In this document: one piece after another, positions 7,262 to 15,048 of the stretch
Position numbering within the stretch: the first letter of the stretch is position 1
Layout of the letters: every line of letters starts with the position of its first letter
NCBI GenBank assembly: GCA_902587295.1
Contig: CACIKS010000008.1
Span: 1-41,179, forward strand
Source of the DNA: an uncultured Pelagibacteraceae bacterium
GTDB taxonomy: Bacteria; Pseudomonadota; Alphaproteobacteria; Pelagibacterales; Pelagibacteraceae
DNA: 41,179 bases
Reading direction: 5' to 3'
Position numbers and translations under genes: made by a program
Notes under the pieces: generated by a model
Told to the model about the DNA's origin: nothing
What the model saw: the letters and a program-made list of their open reading frames with translations, nothing else
The model's database searches: none

Positions 7262-8468
7262 CCGAAGGATTAATTTAGATCTTAAAAGGATAAAAAGAGC
7301 TTTAGAAAAATTAAACTATCCAGAAAATCAACTTGAAAATGTTATAAACATAATTGGTAGTGATGGGAAAAATAGTGTTTTAACTTCATTAAAATATTTT
7401 CTTGAAGCAAATAATCAAAAAGTAAATACTTTTACCAGTCCACATTTATATGATGTTCGACAAAGATTTTGGTTAGGAAATAAATTTATTTCACTCAAGG
7501 AAATAAAAAAATACAAAAAAAAAATAGAGCAAACAAAACAAAAACTTACTCTATTTGAGTTGCTTACCTGTATTTATATTTTAGCAGCCGCTAAAACAGA
7601 TTCTAACTCTTATAACCTTATAGAAAGTGGATTATTGTTTAAAAAAGATAGTACAAATCTATGGTCTTATCCTTTAGCACAAATAGTGACAAATATTAAT
7701 TACCAGCACCAAGAGTGGGTAACCCCAAAAACAATAGGTGAAATATGTAGACAAAAAGTGGGGTCTTTAAGTGAAAATACTAAAATTTATATGGGCAAAC
7801 AAAAACCAAAAACATTAAAAATTATTAAAAATATTTTAAAAAAAAATCCAAGTACTAAAGTGCTTTATGGATCTTGGAAGATCATAAATAAAAATAAAAG
7901 AAAATATTACAAGGATGATAATAATTTAATAGAACTTAATTCTAAATTTATTAATTCGGATGGTTTGTGGGAAAATGTGAGCTTAGCAATAAAAGTGGCT
8001 TTAGATTTAGGGGTAAATATTAAAATAATTAAAAAAACTCTTCCGAAAATACAGTTTGAGGGTCGAGTACAATTTATTAAAGGTAATTTAACTAAAAACC
8101 TAAAAAAAACCAGAGTTTTAGTGGATGGTTGTCATAGTGATGCATCTACTAAAAATTTAGCTAGGTATTTGAAAAAATTTAAAATTCCTGTTTATGGAAT
8201 TTGGGGAAGTCTAAAAAATAAAAACCCAGACCAGCTTATAAAAAATTTTAAAGGTATTTTTAAAAAAGTTGTAACGATAAAAATTCCAAATGAGCCTAGT
8301 GCAGTAAGCTCTTTTGATTTATATAAAATAGCCAAAAAAAATAGTTTTCTTACTATTGAATCTAAAGATATCAAAGATGCTTTAAAAAAAATTTCAACAA
8401 AAGAAAATAAATTGATTGTCATATTTGGAAGCCTCTATCTTGCGGGATATGTTCTTAGTATAAATTAA
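7212..8468 (+). CDS. folC: FolC-like folylpolyglutamate/dihydrofolate synthase
   Basis: Mur-ligase-family enzyme of 418 aa that would add glutamate to (dihydro)folates. Order of motifs: P-loop region IGSDGKNSV (canonical GTNGKGST), TSPHLYDVR, ESGLLFKKDSTN (canonical EVGLGGRLDATN), TNINYQHQEWV and DGCHSDAS (canonical DGAHNP). Core residues (the P-loop Lys and Ser, the Glu, the His of QHQE, the Asp-Gly-x-His) remain, but several small conserved residues are changed, so it is a divergent member. The ATG at 7212 lies 50 bp inside accD, and the resulting N-terminus fits the family. It is convergent with trxA, with stops overlapping by 4 bp. The accD-folC neighbourhood supports the assignment. Confidence 0.86.
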   Translation: MSQPSKKLYQKLQKQYSRRINLDLKRIKRALEKLNYPENQLENVINIIGSDGKNSVLTSLKYFLEANNQKVNTFTSPHLYDVRQRFWLGNKFISLKEIKKYKKKIEQTKQKLTLFELLTCIYILAAAKTDSNSYNLIESGLLFKKDSTNLWSYPLAQIVTNINYQHQEWVTPKTIGEICRQKVGSLSENTKIYMGKQKPKTLKIIKNILKKNPSTKVLYGSWKIINKNKRKYYKDDNNLIELNSKFINSDGLWENVSLAIKVALDLGVNIKIIKKTLPKIQFEGRVQFIKGNLTKNLKKTRVLVDGCHSDASTKNLARYLKKFKIPVYGIWGSLKNKNPDQLIKNFKGIFKKVVTIKIPNEPSAVSSFDLYKIAKKNSFLTIESKDIKDALKKISTKENKLIVIFGSLYLAGYVLSIN

Positions 8469-8785
8469 ATATTTTCTTTTATCCAAGAAACAATGTTAGA
8501 TTTTGTAGTAGCGCCAACTTTAGTTGCTTTAAGTTCCCCAGATTTAAATAAAAGCATTGTCGGGATTCCTCTGATTCCGTACCGAGTCGGAATATTTGGT
8601 TCTTGATCAATATTATGTTTAGCAATCACAACATCATTAGACATCTCGTTTGAAATCTCTTCAAGAATCGGGCCAATTTGTTTGCAAGGACCACACCACT
8701 CGGCCCAAAAATCTACAATAGTTGGTTTTTGTGATTTAATTACGTCTGACTCAAAACTCTCATCAGTTACTTTTTTAGTAGCCAT
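8465..8785 (-). CDS. trxA: Thioredoxin
   Basis: Cytoplasmic disulfide reductase, 106 aa, standard length. The redox site WCGPC is at residues 30-34 inside VDFWAEWCGPCKQ. The cis-proline loop is RGIPTMLLF. It follows the four-gene nuclease cassette on the same strand after a 31-bp AT-rich gap and is convergent with folC. No separate promoter is clear in the gap, so read-through from the cassette is possible. Confidence 0.97.
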   Translation of the reverse strand: MATKKVTDESFESDVIKSQKPTIVDFWAEWCGPCKQIGPILEEISNEMSNDVVIAKHNIDQEPNIPTRYGIRGIPTMLLFKSGELKATKVGATTKSNIVSWIKENI

Positions 8786-8816
8786 AAAAATATAAATAAA
8801 GTTTTTTTTAAAAATG

Positions 8817-9122
8817 TCAATTTAACAATTTTGTTTTATTATCAATTTTGTTAATTTCTTTTCTTAAATATCTAGCTTCTATACAAATTTTTTCATATTG
8901 ATAATTCCATCTAAATCTATTTATTAAATACACAATATTGGTAGGAAGGTTTATTAGGTAAACAATTGAAAATATTAACGGTCGTTGTTTAAAGAATTCT
9001 AATTCTGCTTTATTCTCTATTTCTATAAATTTTTTATACCTATAAGCTTTTACAATCCAATCCATTTTATATTTCAAATTCTCTTTTAAAAAATCTGCTT
9101 GTCTATATTCGCCCCACGACAT
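8817..9122 (-). CDS. Hypothetical 101-aa protein, last gene of nuclease cassette
   Basis: I do not recognise this family. The ATG at 9122 overlaps the exonuclease stop by one base (TGATG), implying translational coupling; an in-frame TTG three bases earlier is the only alternative. The protein is basic and aromatic-rich, with a central hydrophobic stretch at about residues 47-68 (PLIFSIVYLINLPTNIVYLI) that could be a single membrane segment or a hydrophobic hairpin. Charged helices flank it. The location suggests it works with the exonuclease and DUF2130 proteins, but nothing in its sequence shows how. Confidence 0.65.
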   Translation of the reverse strand: MSWGEYRQADFLKENLKYKMDWIVKAYRYKKFIEIENKAELEFFKQRPLIFSIVYLINLPTNIVYLINRFRWNYQYEKICIEARYLRKEINKIDNKTKLLN

Positions 9123-10537
9123 CAAGCTACCTCATATTTTTTTTGTATATCCATAACAAGAGTATTGTAATCTTCAAGCAACGCAAGTTTTTTGCTATCA
9201 TTTTCATATTTGGCTCTAGCATCATCAATTTGTTTCATAAAGTCTCCAACTGTAGTCCAATTTTCATTTTTGTCAGAAAAAATCCTTTTTGCTATATCAC
9301 GTCTAACATCTTTATAAATTCTTTCTGAAGTAGACTGAAGTATATCAGGCCTTTCAGCATGGCAGATATGTGCTGCAAAAAAATTATATTTGTCCTGTTC
9401 AAAACTACCAATTAATTTTATTTTATTTTTCCAATCAGAAGAATGAAATTTTTCCATTAAGATTTCATCTTTTTTATCAGCAAATTTACCGTCATATATA
9501 GTTTCTTCTGGTTGAAGATTTGGCTTATCTTCTTTTAAACTAATTTTCTCTTGAGCTTGCTCTTCAATAATATCTAAGACTAAATTTTTAAATTCATTAT
9601 TTGCATTTAAAGCGTTAGCTCTTTCAATAAGGGTTTTAGTGCCAATTTTTTTATAAATTTCATTTTGCAGCGCATATTCCTGTTGTAGGAGAACAATGCT
9701 TTTATTAGTTCGAATAGTTCTAATTGGACGAGGGGTTTTTTTTAATTCACGAGCTAAATCTTTTTTATTTAAGTTAAAATAGTCCTCGGGTGGATTAGCA
9801 AGATCCCATGCTAGACCCCATCTATAAATTTTATGAAAACCGATAAAAGTCACAGCGTAGGCACGAAGACGCCCGTAAAACCATTCGTGATTACAAAAAA
9901 TTTTTTCTTTCTTAATAAAGTTTTCGGCCCCTTCCTTATAAAGAGTATTTAAATAATTGTTCCAAAGCATTTTATTTTTTTTGTAAACAAGTTTAAGCAA
10001 AGACTCACATGCAATAGTGTCAGAACGTGCTCCATGACTATCCTCCCTGGGTATTAAGGTATCAAGTTTAAATATTGGATTATTTTTTTCAGACATTTTT
10101 GTTTTTATAATTTTGTCATCAATTAACTTGGCGGATCTTATAATATTTAAAATATCGCCTTGCTTATTACCGTTAGTATTTGTTAAGTAGGGTTTTTTTA
10201 AAGATTTAAACAACCACTTCCTTATTACCTCAATGTCATAATTTGTCGAATTATACCCAAAGAAAATAACTTTTCCCCAAGACTGAAATTTCTTTTCTGC
10301 ATCAAGTAAAAGTTGAAAATTACTTTTGTTTGTATTTCTTAGAGTATCAGCACTAATTTTACAGACTTCCATCACGGCAGTAAGATTAGGTATTACACCT
10401 TCTGTTAATCTTGCGCGCCCATGAAATTCATCTAATTCATTAAATTCATCGTCAACTAATTTGGCATAAATTTCCAAGACAGAATCAAACGATGTACTGG
10501 CCCCGCTAGCTTCTAGGTCAAAAATTACATAATTCAT
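9122..10537 (-). CDS. sbcB: Exonuclease I (SbcB-like 3'-5' ssDNA exonuclease)
   Basis: DEDDh-type exonuclease of 471 aa, about the length of E. coli ExoI. ExoI digests single-stranded DNA 3' to 5'. The metal-binding set is visible as D7 and E9 (FDLEASG), D101 (NSTNYDIE) and H168/D173 (HGARSD). The C-terminal half has ExoI-type features, including WGLAWDLANP and a TPRPIRTIRTNKS segment that matches the SH3-like/extended region. It is coupled to DUF2130 upstream (ATGA) and the 101-aa protein downstream (TGATG). Fold and activity class are clear. Its role with these partners is not. Confidence 0.85.
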   Translation of the reverse strand: MNYVIFDLEASGASTSFDSVLEIYAKLVDDEFNELDEFHGRARLTEGVIPNLTAVMEVCKISADTLRNTNKSNFQLLLDAEKKFQSWGKVIFFGYNSTNYDIEVIRKWLFKSLKKPYLTNTNGNKQGDILNIIRSAKLIDDKIIKTKMSEKNNPIFKLDTLIPREDSHGARSDTIACESLLKLVYKKNKMLWNNYLNTLYKEGAENFIKKEKIFCNHEWFYGRLRAYAVTFIGFHKIYRWGLAWDLANPPEDYFNLNKKDLARELKKTPRPIRTIRTNKSIVLLQQEYALQNEIYKKIGTKTLIERANALNANNEFKNLVLDIIEEQAQEKISLKEDKPNLQPEETIYDGKFADKKDEILMEKFHSSDWKNKIKLIGSFEQDKYNFFAAHICHAERPDILQSTSERIYKDVRRDIAKRIFSDKNENWTTVGDFMKQIDDARAKYENDSKKLALLEDYNTLVMDIQKKYEVA

Positions 10538-11649
10538 TTCTTATCCTTTTTTTTTAAACCATATTCAGCTGTCATTGCAAAAAACTCATCGAGATAGCTA
10601 TCAAAATTAAGATATTGCTTTTCTAAATCTCTGGTCAATTTTTTTTGTTTTCCAACTATATCCTCAAAACCAAACATATTGTTCTGGATTAACCCCATTA
10701 AATTTTGAAAGTCAGGTGAGCTAAAAAATTCAAGAGCAGATTTCTTGTTATCTTTATTCTCATTCTTATTCATAAGATCGTATTTTTCTAAAAACTTTCT
10801 TTGAAGTTCAGCTAACATTCTGAGTTTTTCAAAATTATAATTACAAATAAAAATATTACCTTTTTGTATAAATGCTTTTTTTGGATTGAATTCTTTTGGA
10901 ACTGCAGTAGTAAATATGATTCCAGCATCTGCTTTTGTCTCTTTCATATCTTGTTGTAATTTATCTATCCAATTCTTTGAAAAGGATTTGGTTTTTTTGC
11001 TCTCATATAAAATTCTACCGATTTCTACTCCTCCATTTTTTACCTTTTGCAGCCAATCGGCACCTGGCTCACCTTTTTCATAAGCGGTAATTTCATCATC
11101 TTTATCATCGAATACTTCTTTTAATAGTTTCCCTATTGTAATTTCTTGAGCAGAACCTTGATCGGCAGTTAAACCTTGGTTTCCTCTTTCTTTCGCCTTT
11201 TCCATATCTTTCTGCATTCTCTCTATTTTAAGTTTATAAACATTTTCTCTCTGTTCAGACTGCCTTTTTTCCTGTTTTAACTTCTCATCAATTTTTGCTT
11301 TTGAAACAGACTCAGCGGCTTCTACTGCGGCTTTGATATCTTTTTTCTTATCTGACTCTAGTTGTTTTATCTTAAGATCTTTTTCTTTTTGGACTTTTAA
11401 AAAATCCTTTTTTGCTTCTTCTCTTGCATTTTTCTTGTTATCTTCTATTTCTCTCTTTTTTAAACTTTCAAGCTTCTGTCTTTCTTTGATAATCAGATCC
11501 TGAGCTTTTTTATCTGCCTCTTTTATTCTTTTGTCTGCAAGATCTTTAAAATTTTTTTCTTTTTGAGCAGCGAGGGACTGAGCTCTTTTTTCAGCTACCT
11601 CGCCTAACTCAATTTCTTTTTTACAGTGTGGACATTTAAACTTTTCCAT
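10534..11649 (-). CDS. DUF2130 family coiled-coil protein with PD-(D/E)xK-like nuclease core
   Basis: 371 aa. It opens with a short Cys pair (CPHC, residues 6-9), probably half of a zinc ribbon, followed by a long Lys/Glu-rich coiled coil (about 20-155). Residues 157-250 form the DUF2130 core, with E169 in a helix, D198 (GEPGADW), and E216-x-K218 (RILYESKKTKSF). This spacing fits a restriction-endonuclease-like active site. The C-terminal helical part (260-371) is less conserved. Start and stop are coupled to both neighbours (TAATG and ATGA). DUF2130 proteins are widespread and uncharacterised as far as I know; nuclease activity is inferred from the motif. Confidence 0.8.
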   Translation of the reverse strand: MEKFKCPHCKKEIELGEVAEKRAQSLAAQKEKNFKDLADKRIKEADKKAQDLIIKERQKLESLKKREIEDNKKNAREEAKKDFLKVQKEKDLKIKQLESDKKKDIKAAVEAAESVSKAKIDEKLKQEKRQSEQRENVYKLKIERMQKDMEKAKERGNQGLTADQGSAQEITIGKLLKEVFDDKDDEITAYEKGEPGADWLQKVKNGGVEIGRILYESKKTKSFSKNWIDKLQQDMKETKADAGIIFTTAVPKEFNPKKAFIQKGNIFICNYNFEKLRMLAELQRKFLEKYDLMNKNENKDNKKSALEFFSSPDFQNLMGLIQNNMFGFEDIVGKQKKLTRDLEKQYLNFDSYLDEFFAMTAEYGLKKKDKK

Positions 11650-12035
11650 TAGTGGATAGTATCCGACTCCTGTTTTGCCATTGATAATTCTGGGAAATTT
11701 TCTGCCAGAAAATCTGAGTGATTTCGTGTCACTTCCTCTGTACTGCCTTTATCAAGATACTTAAATGCAGGATAAGAAAGTTTCATTATCACAGCCTGTT
11801 TTATGTAGAAAAGGAAGTTGTAATAAAACCTCTCAACATCAATTCCTGCATTTGAAGCAAAATCATCAAGATTTTTACAAACTTCTTTTGCATAATCATT
11901 TACACGAGCAGTTTCTACTTCCTGTTTGTTCATTGGAGTAACATTTTTTATTATCTCCAACTTCTTGGATTTAAAAGGAATAACGTTGTTTTTAACGTTT
12001 TTAGATCCTTTATTGCCTTTTTTTACTTTAGACAT
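11649..12035 (-). CDS. Hypothetical 128-aa protein, first gene of nuclease cassette
   Basis: Not a family I recognise. The N-terminal 25 residues are strongly basic and likely disordered (Lys, Asn, Ser, Gly). The rest looks helical, with acidic stretches and a YYNFLFYIKQAV segment around residues 86-97, and no signal peptide or clear membrane span. The ATG at 12035 has a good AAAGGT ribosome-binding site. Its stop overlaps the DUF2130 start by one base (TAATG). As the leader gene of a tightly coupled operon with two nuclease-type proteins, it may bind DNA or regulate the others; that is inference only. Confidence 0.65.
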   Translation of the reverse strand: MSKVKKGNKGSKNVKNNVIPFKSKKLEIIKNVTPMNKQEVETARVNDYAKEVCKNLDDFASNAGIDVERFYYNFLFYIKQAVIMKLSYPAFKYLDKGSTEEVTRNHSDFLAENFPELSMAKQESDTIH

Positions 12036-12117
12036 AACTTACCTTTCTAAAGCATTACTGTTTTTATATTCGATTATTTAATTTTAAGCGTATATTACAA
12101 TAATAGCTTCATAAATT

Positions 12118-12146
12118 AATATATACATTGTTTTTTAAAAAGTCAA
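12118..12146 (-). promoter_or_regulatory. Sigma70-type promoter for the nuclease cassette
   Basis: On the minus strand, TTGACT (12146-12141) and TATATT (12123-12118) are separated by exactly 17 bp, close to the consensus -35 and -10. Transcription would begin near 12110, giving a leader of about 75 nt before the 128-aa gene. The region also lies in front of the divergent DUF3047 gene. Confidence 0.55.
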
Positions 12147-12165
12147 GGGTTAAATATATTTTTTT

Positions 12166-12783
12166 ATGAGAACTTTAATATTTTTTTTTATATCACTATT
12201 ATTGTTTAACAATCTAAGCGCGAAAGAATTCCGAATCGATTTTAGTGATGAAGGTATGAAGCTTTTAAAAAAAAGAGGATTTGGAAAAAAAACTCTTTAT
12301 ACAAATGGTAAAGATAAAAAAGGATGGTATTTAAAAGCTGAAGCAGTAGATAGTGCAACAGGTTTGGGTATGGAAATCGATGAAGATCTTCTTAATGAAA
12401 TGCCGTTTTTAAATATCACTTTCAAAATTGAAAAGGATTTTACAAATATCAATCAAAAGACTAAAGACGGCCACGATTGGACTGCAAGAGTAATGGTTGG
12501 GCATGGAAAAAAAATCGGTGCTAAATTGGTAAGCTTGGCGCACTCATCATTTTTAGAGGAGGGTTTTCTACAACAAAGTCCTTGGACTAAAGGAAGCAGA
12601 GATTATGTTATTTCGAATGACAAAAGTGGTGAATGGCATACAAGAAAGATAAATGTGCAGGAATTACTTGAGGAAACTCACGGAATTTCTTTTACCAACT
12701 TTATTGCTATATTTTCTGACTCGAATAACTCAAAACAAAAAATTATTGCATATTACCGGGATATCTATTTTAGTAGTGAGTAA
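12166..12783 (+). CDS. DUF3047 family secreted protein
   Basis: 205 aa with a cleavable signal peptide (about residues 1-19, ending LSA). The mature part matches the DUF3047 pattern: a SATGL-type segment after GWYLKAEA, an ITFKI strand, HDWTARVMV, a WHTRKINV segment and the closing IAIFSDSNNS...AYYRDIYF, which corresponds to the family's DTDNT and GDI motifs. The family has no established function known to me; it probably adopts a carbohydrate- or lipid-binding-like beta fold in the periplasm. No ribosome-binding site is evident before the ATG. The stop overlaps the dioxygenase start (TAATG), so the two are co-translated. Confidence 0.78.
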   Translation: MRTLIFFFISLLLFNNLSAKEFRIDFSDEGMKLLKKRGFGKKTLYTNGKDKKGWYLKAEAVDSATGLGMEIDEDLLNEMPFLNITFKIEKDFTNINQKTKDGHDWTARVMVGHGKKIGAKLVSLAHSSFLEEGFLQQSPWTKGSRDYVISNDKSGEWHTRKINVQELLEETHGISFTNFIAIFSDSNNSKQKIIAYYRDIYFSSE

Positions 12784-13580
12784 TGAATATAAAAATAGAG
12801 CCATTTAGAAATGATATTGGTGCATCAATTTCTTACAATCTTAAGTTGGCAGACTCAAAAATTATTGATCAAATTAAAGCAACACTTAATAATTATGGTT
12901 TTGTTTGCTTCAGAGATCAAAATTTAGAACCAGGAGAATATTTAAAATTTGCAGAACAACTAGGCAAAATTAAAGAGTACCCGATGTTAAAAGACTTAGA
13001 AAATTATAAAGGCATCACTGTTGTTGAAAGAAAAGAAGAAGATAAAGGAAAGTCTTATGGTGAAGGGTGGCACACAGATAGTAGTTATCTAGAAAAAACA
13101 CCAAAATATACTTGTCTTATGGGTAAAATAGTTAAAAGAGATCAAGGTCAAACACTTTTCGCCTCACAATTAGCATCCTATGAAGCCTTAGATCAAGAAA
13201 CTAAGGATAAAATTCAAAATCTTGTAGGTATATTTAGTTCAGCGGGACCGATATCTGTAACAAGGCTTGAGAGAGAAGCCGAGAGAGGAACTGGAAAGTC
13301 AAAAGATTTTATAGCAGAACATCCAATAGTAAAAAAAATCGGAAGTAGAAAAGCACTTTATCTAAGTCCAGGTCATACAATCGCCATAAAAGACTTAAGT
13401 GAGGAGAGTTCAAAAAAACTTTTAAAATTTTTATTCAACCATCAAACGAAAAAAGAGTTTCAAAATAGCTTTTTTTGGGAAAAAAATACTATAGTTATTT
13501 GGGATAACCATTCTGTCATTCACTCTGCTACCCCCTTTCAAGGAAGAAGAATGATGCATAGAATTATTTTAGACGCATAA
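12783..13580 (+). CDS. TauD/TfdA-family Fe(II)/2-oxoglutarate dioxygenase
   Basis: 265-aa double-stranded beta-helix oxygenase. Iron ligands are H97 and D99 (GWHTD) and H247 (HSATPF); the 2-oxoglutarate-binding Arg is likely R260 in MHRII. EHPIVKKIGSRKALYLSP is typical of the taurine/2,4-D/clavaminate group. TauD proper makes sulfite from taurine, but without the tauABC transporter nearby the substrate cannot be assigned. It is coupled to DUF3047 upstream by TAATG. The fold and cofactor requirements are clear; the substrate is unknown. Confidence 0.87.
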   Translation: MNIKIEPFRNDIGASISYNLKLADSKIIDQIKATLNNYGFVCFRDQNLEPGEYLKFAEQLGKIKEYPMLKDLENYKGITVVERKEEDKGKSYGEGWHTDSSYLEKTPKYTCLMGKIVKRDQGQTLFASQLASYEALDQETKDKIQNLVGIFSSAGPISVTRLEREAERGTGKSKDFIAEHPIVKKIGSRKALYLSPGHTIAIKDLSEESSKKLLKFLFNHQTKKEFQNSFFWEKNTIVIWDNHSVIHSATPFQGRRMMHRIILDA

Positions 13581-13634
13581 AAAAAACAAAATTCAGCCCC
13601 TCTTAAAACAAAAATCGCATTTAAATCTTTAGAT

Positions 13635-13847
13635 ATGAAAAATATTATAATCGTTTTAGTATGTGGATTGTTTCTTGCAAACTGTAGTAATCGTTACGTT
13701 TTGGGTACAAAGTGTACAAATCCTGATAAGTTAACTGGGGCTTACGAAAAATCATTCATATGGTCTGTAGATAGAACTATGAGTGATGACGCTTTTGGAA
13801 AAAGAATTTCAAAAGAAAACTGTCCTAAAGTAGCTAAAAAATCCTAA
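13635..13847 (+). CDS. Small putative lipoprotein (70 aa)
   Basis: A short ORF with an N-terminal signal of lipoprotein type: hydrophobic core and lipobox LANC, with Cys17 as the predicted lipidation site. The mature part of about 54 aa has two further Cys (CTNPDK and ENCPK), which could form a disulfide in the periplasm. I do not recognise the family. It lies between the dioxygenase and a 33-aa membrane ORF on the same strand, probably in the same transcript. A real gene is likely because of the intact lipobox. Confidence 0.68.
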   Translation: MKNIIIVLVCGLFLANCSNRYVLGTKCTNPDKLTGAYEKSFIWSVDRTMSDDAFGKRISKENCPKVAKKS

Positions 13848-13867
13848 TTAAGCACAGTTTTTAAAAG

Positions 13868-13969
13868 ATGATAACTATTGGTCTTTTACTGCTTGGATGT
13901 GCCGCATTTCTGGTGTCTTTTTTAATCGTGAATTTCAAATCAAAACACGATAAAGAAGACACCAAATGA
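13868..13969 (+). CDS. 33-aa single-span membrane microprotein
   Basis: Short ORF MITIGLLLLGCAAFLVSFLI..., one hydrophobic span (about residues 2-21) and a charged C-terminus ending KEDTK. Its TGA overlaps the next gene's ATG as ATGA, the same coupling used throughout this window, which argues it is translated. The ribosome-binding site is weak (TTAAAAG). It could be a small inner-membrane subunit, or a leader whose translation drives the hydrolase gene behind it. Confidence 0.5.
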   Translation: MITIGLLLLGCAAFLVSFLIVNFKSKHDKEDTK

Positions 13970-15048
13970 TAAAATATTTCCTATTTATACTTCTCTTTTT
14001 TTCTTTTAATAATTTAAGCGCAATGGATAAAAAACCATACCATCATATTTATAAAGATGGAAAATTACATTCGTTTAGGAATCTAGAGGGGGGTCCAAAA
14101 AGAGATCCTAATTTTAAGTGGGATTGGAAAGTTTTTAGAGAAGAAAAAAAGAAACTTAAAATTGATTATCCCCCTGAACATGTAATTGATAAACAATTAG
14201 TTTTAAAAAATCTTGAGAAACATAAATCAGACTCGTATGTTATGTGGCTTGATCACGCGAGCTTCATAATTAAGCTTGGAGACACTACAATTATTACTGA
14301 TCCAGTTTTTGAAAGGAACTATGGTCCATTAATATTTGGCCCAAAAAAATTTGTAGACTCCCCTTTAACTCTTAAAGAAATTCCTAAAATAAATTTATTT
14401 TTACTAACTCATAATCATTATGATCATATGAGTATACGTACAATAAAAAATTTTCCTTATAAGAGTGCCAAAGTCCTTATTCCTCTAAAACTTGGAAAAT
14501 ATTTCACCAGAAATGGATATAAAAAAGATACTGTTAAAGAAATGGATTGGTTTGATAAAATTAAAATTAATGATGAAATCACAGTTACGATGCTTCCAAG
14601 CCAACATTGGTCAAAGAGATGGATTTGGGGAGATGGAGATAATAATAGAAGTCTTTGGGGGAGTTTTTTAATCGAATACAAAGGTAAAAAAATCTTTTTT
14701 GCCTGCGATACTGGACCAGCCCCCTTTTATAAAAAATTAGGAGAAAAATATGGCCCAATTGATTTGGGGTTTGGAAATTTGGGTGCCTACAATTTCTATC
14801 CAATTGTTCCCGTCAAAGATAAATCTACAGCTCATGCAAATCCTGAAGAGCTTTTGTCATTAATGAAAGATTTAAGAGTAAAAAAAATTATTGGAATGCA
14901 TTGGGGTACGGCAATCTTGAGTTTGGAACCAATCTGGGAACCTCCAGTAAGATTTAAAGCTAATGCTGAAAAATTTGGCTATAAAAAAGAGGATGCTGTT
15001 ATATTTAAAATTGGTGAAATTAAAAAACTAGACGATCTTATTAACTAG
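13966..15048 (+). CDS. NAPE-PLD-like metallo-beta-lactamase-fold hydrolase, secreted
   Basis: 360 aa with an N-terminal signal peptide (cleavage around LSA-19). The metallo-beta-lactamase motif HNHYDH is at 149-154. Other metal-site segments are LPSQHWS, FACDTGP and MHWGT. The spacing and the IWEPP region match the N-acyl-phosphatidylethanolamine phospholipase D/RomA-like branch rather than lactamases. A role on phospholipids or another phosphodiester in the periplasm is plausible. It is coupled to the 33-aa ORF and converges with the Lys-rich coiled-coil gene with an 8-bp overlap. Confidence 0.84.
   Translation: MIKYFLFILLFFSFNNLSAMDKKPYHHIYKDGKLHSFRNLEGGPKRDPNFKWDWKVFREEKKKLKIDYPPEHVIDKQLVLKNLEKHKSDSYVMWLDHASFIIKLGDTTIITDPVFERNYGPLIFGPKKFVDSPLTLKEIPKINLFLLTHNHYDHMSIRTIKNFPYKSAKVLIPLKLGKYFTRNGYKKDTVKEMDWFDKIKINDEITVTMLPSQHWSKRWIWGDGDNNRSLWGSFLIEYKGKKIFFACDTGPAPFYKKLGEKYGPIDLGFGNLGAYNFYPIVPVKDKSTAHANPEELLSLMKDLRVKKIIGMHWGTAILSLEPIWEPPVRFKANAEKFGYKKEDAVIFKIGEIKKLDDLIN

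Noticed and set aside
8817-12035. Toxin-antitoxin or restriction-modification system
   Set aside because: No methylase, specificity subunit or known toxin fold is visible; the cassette is described by its nuclease families only.
12128-12156. Promoter TTGTTT/TAAATA for the DUF3047 gene
   Set aside because: A 17-bp spacer exists, but the start site would fall only a few bases before the ATG and the hexamers are weak; I kept only the opposite-strand promoter.
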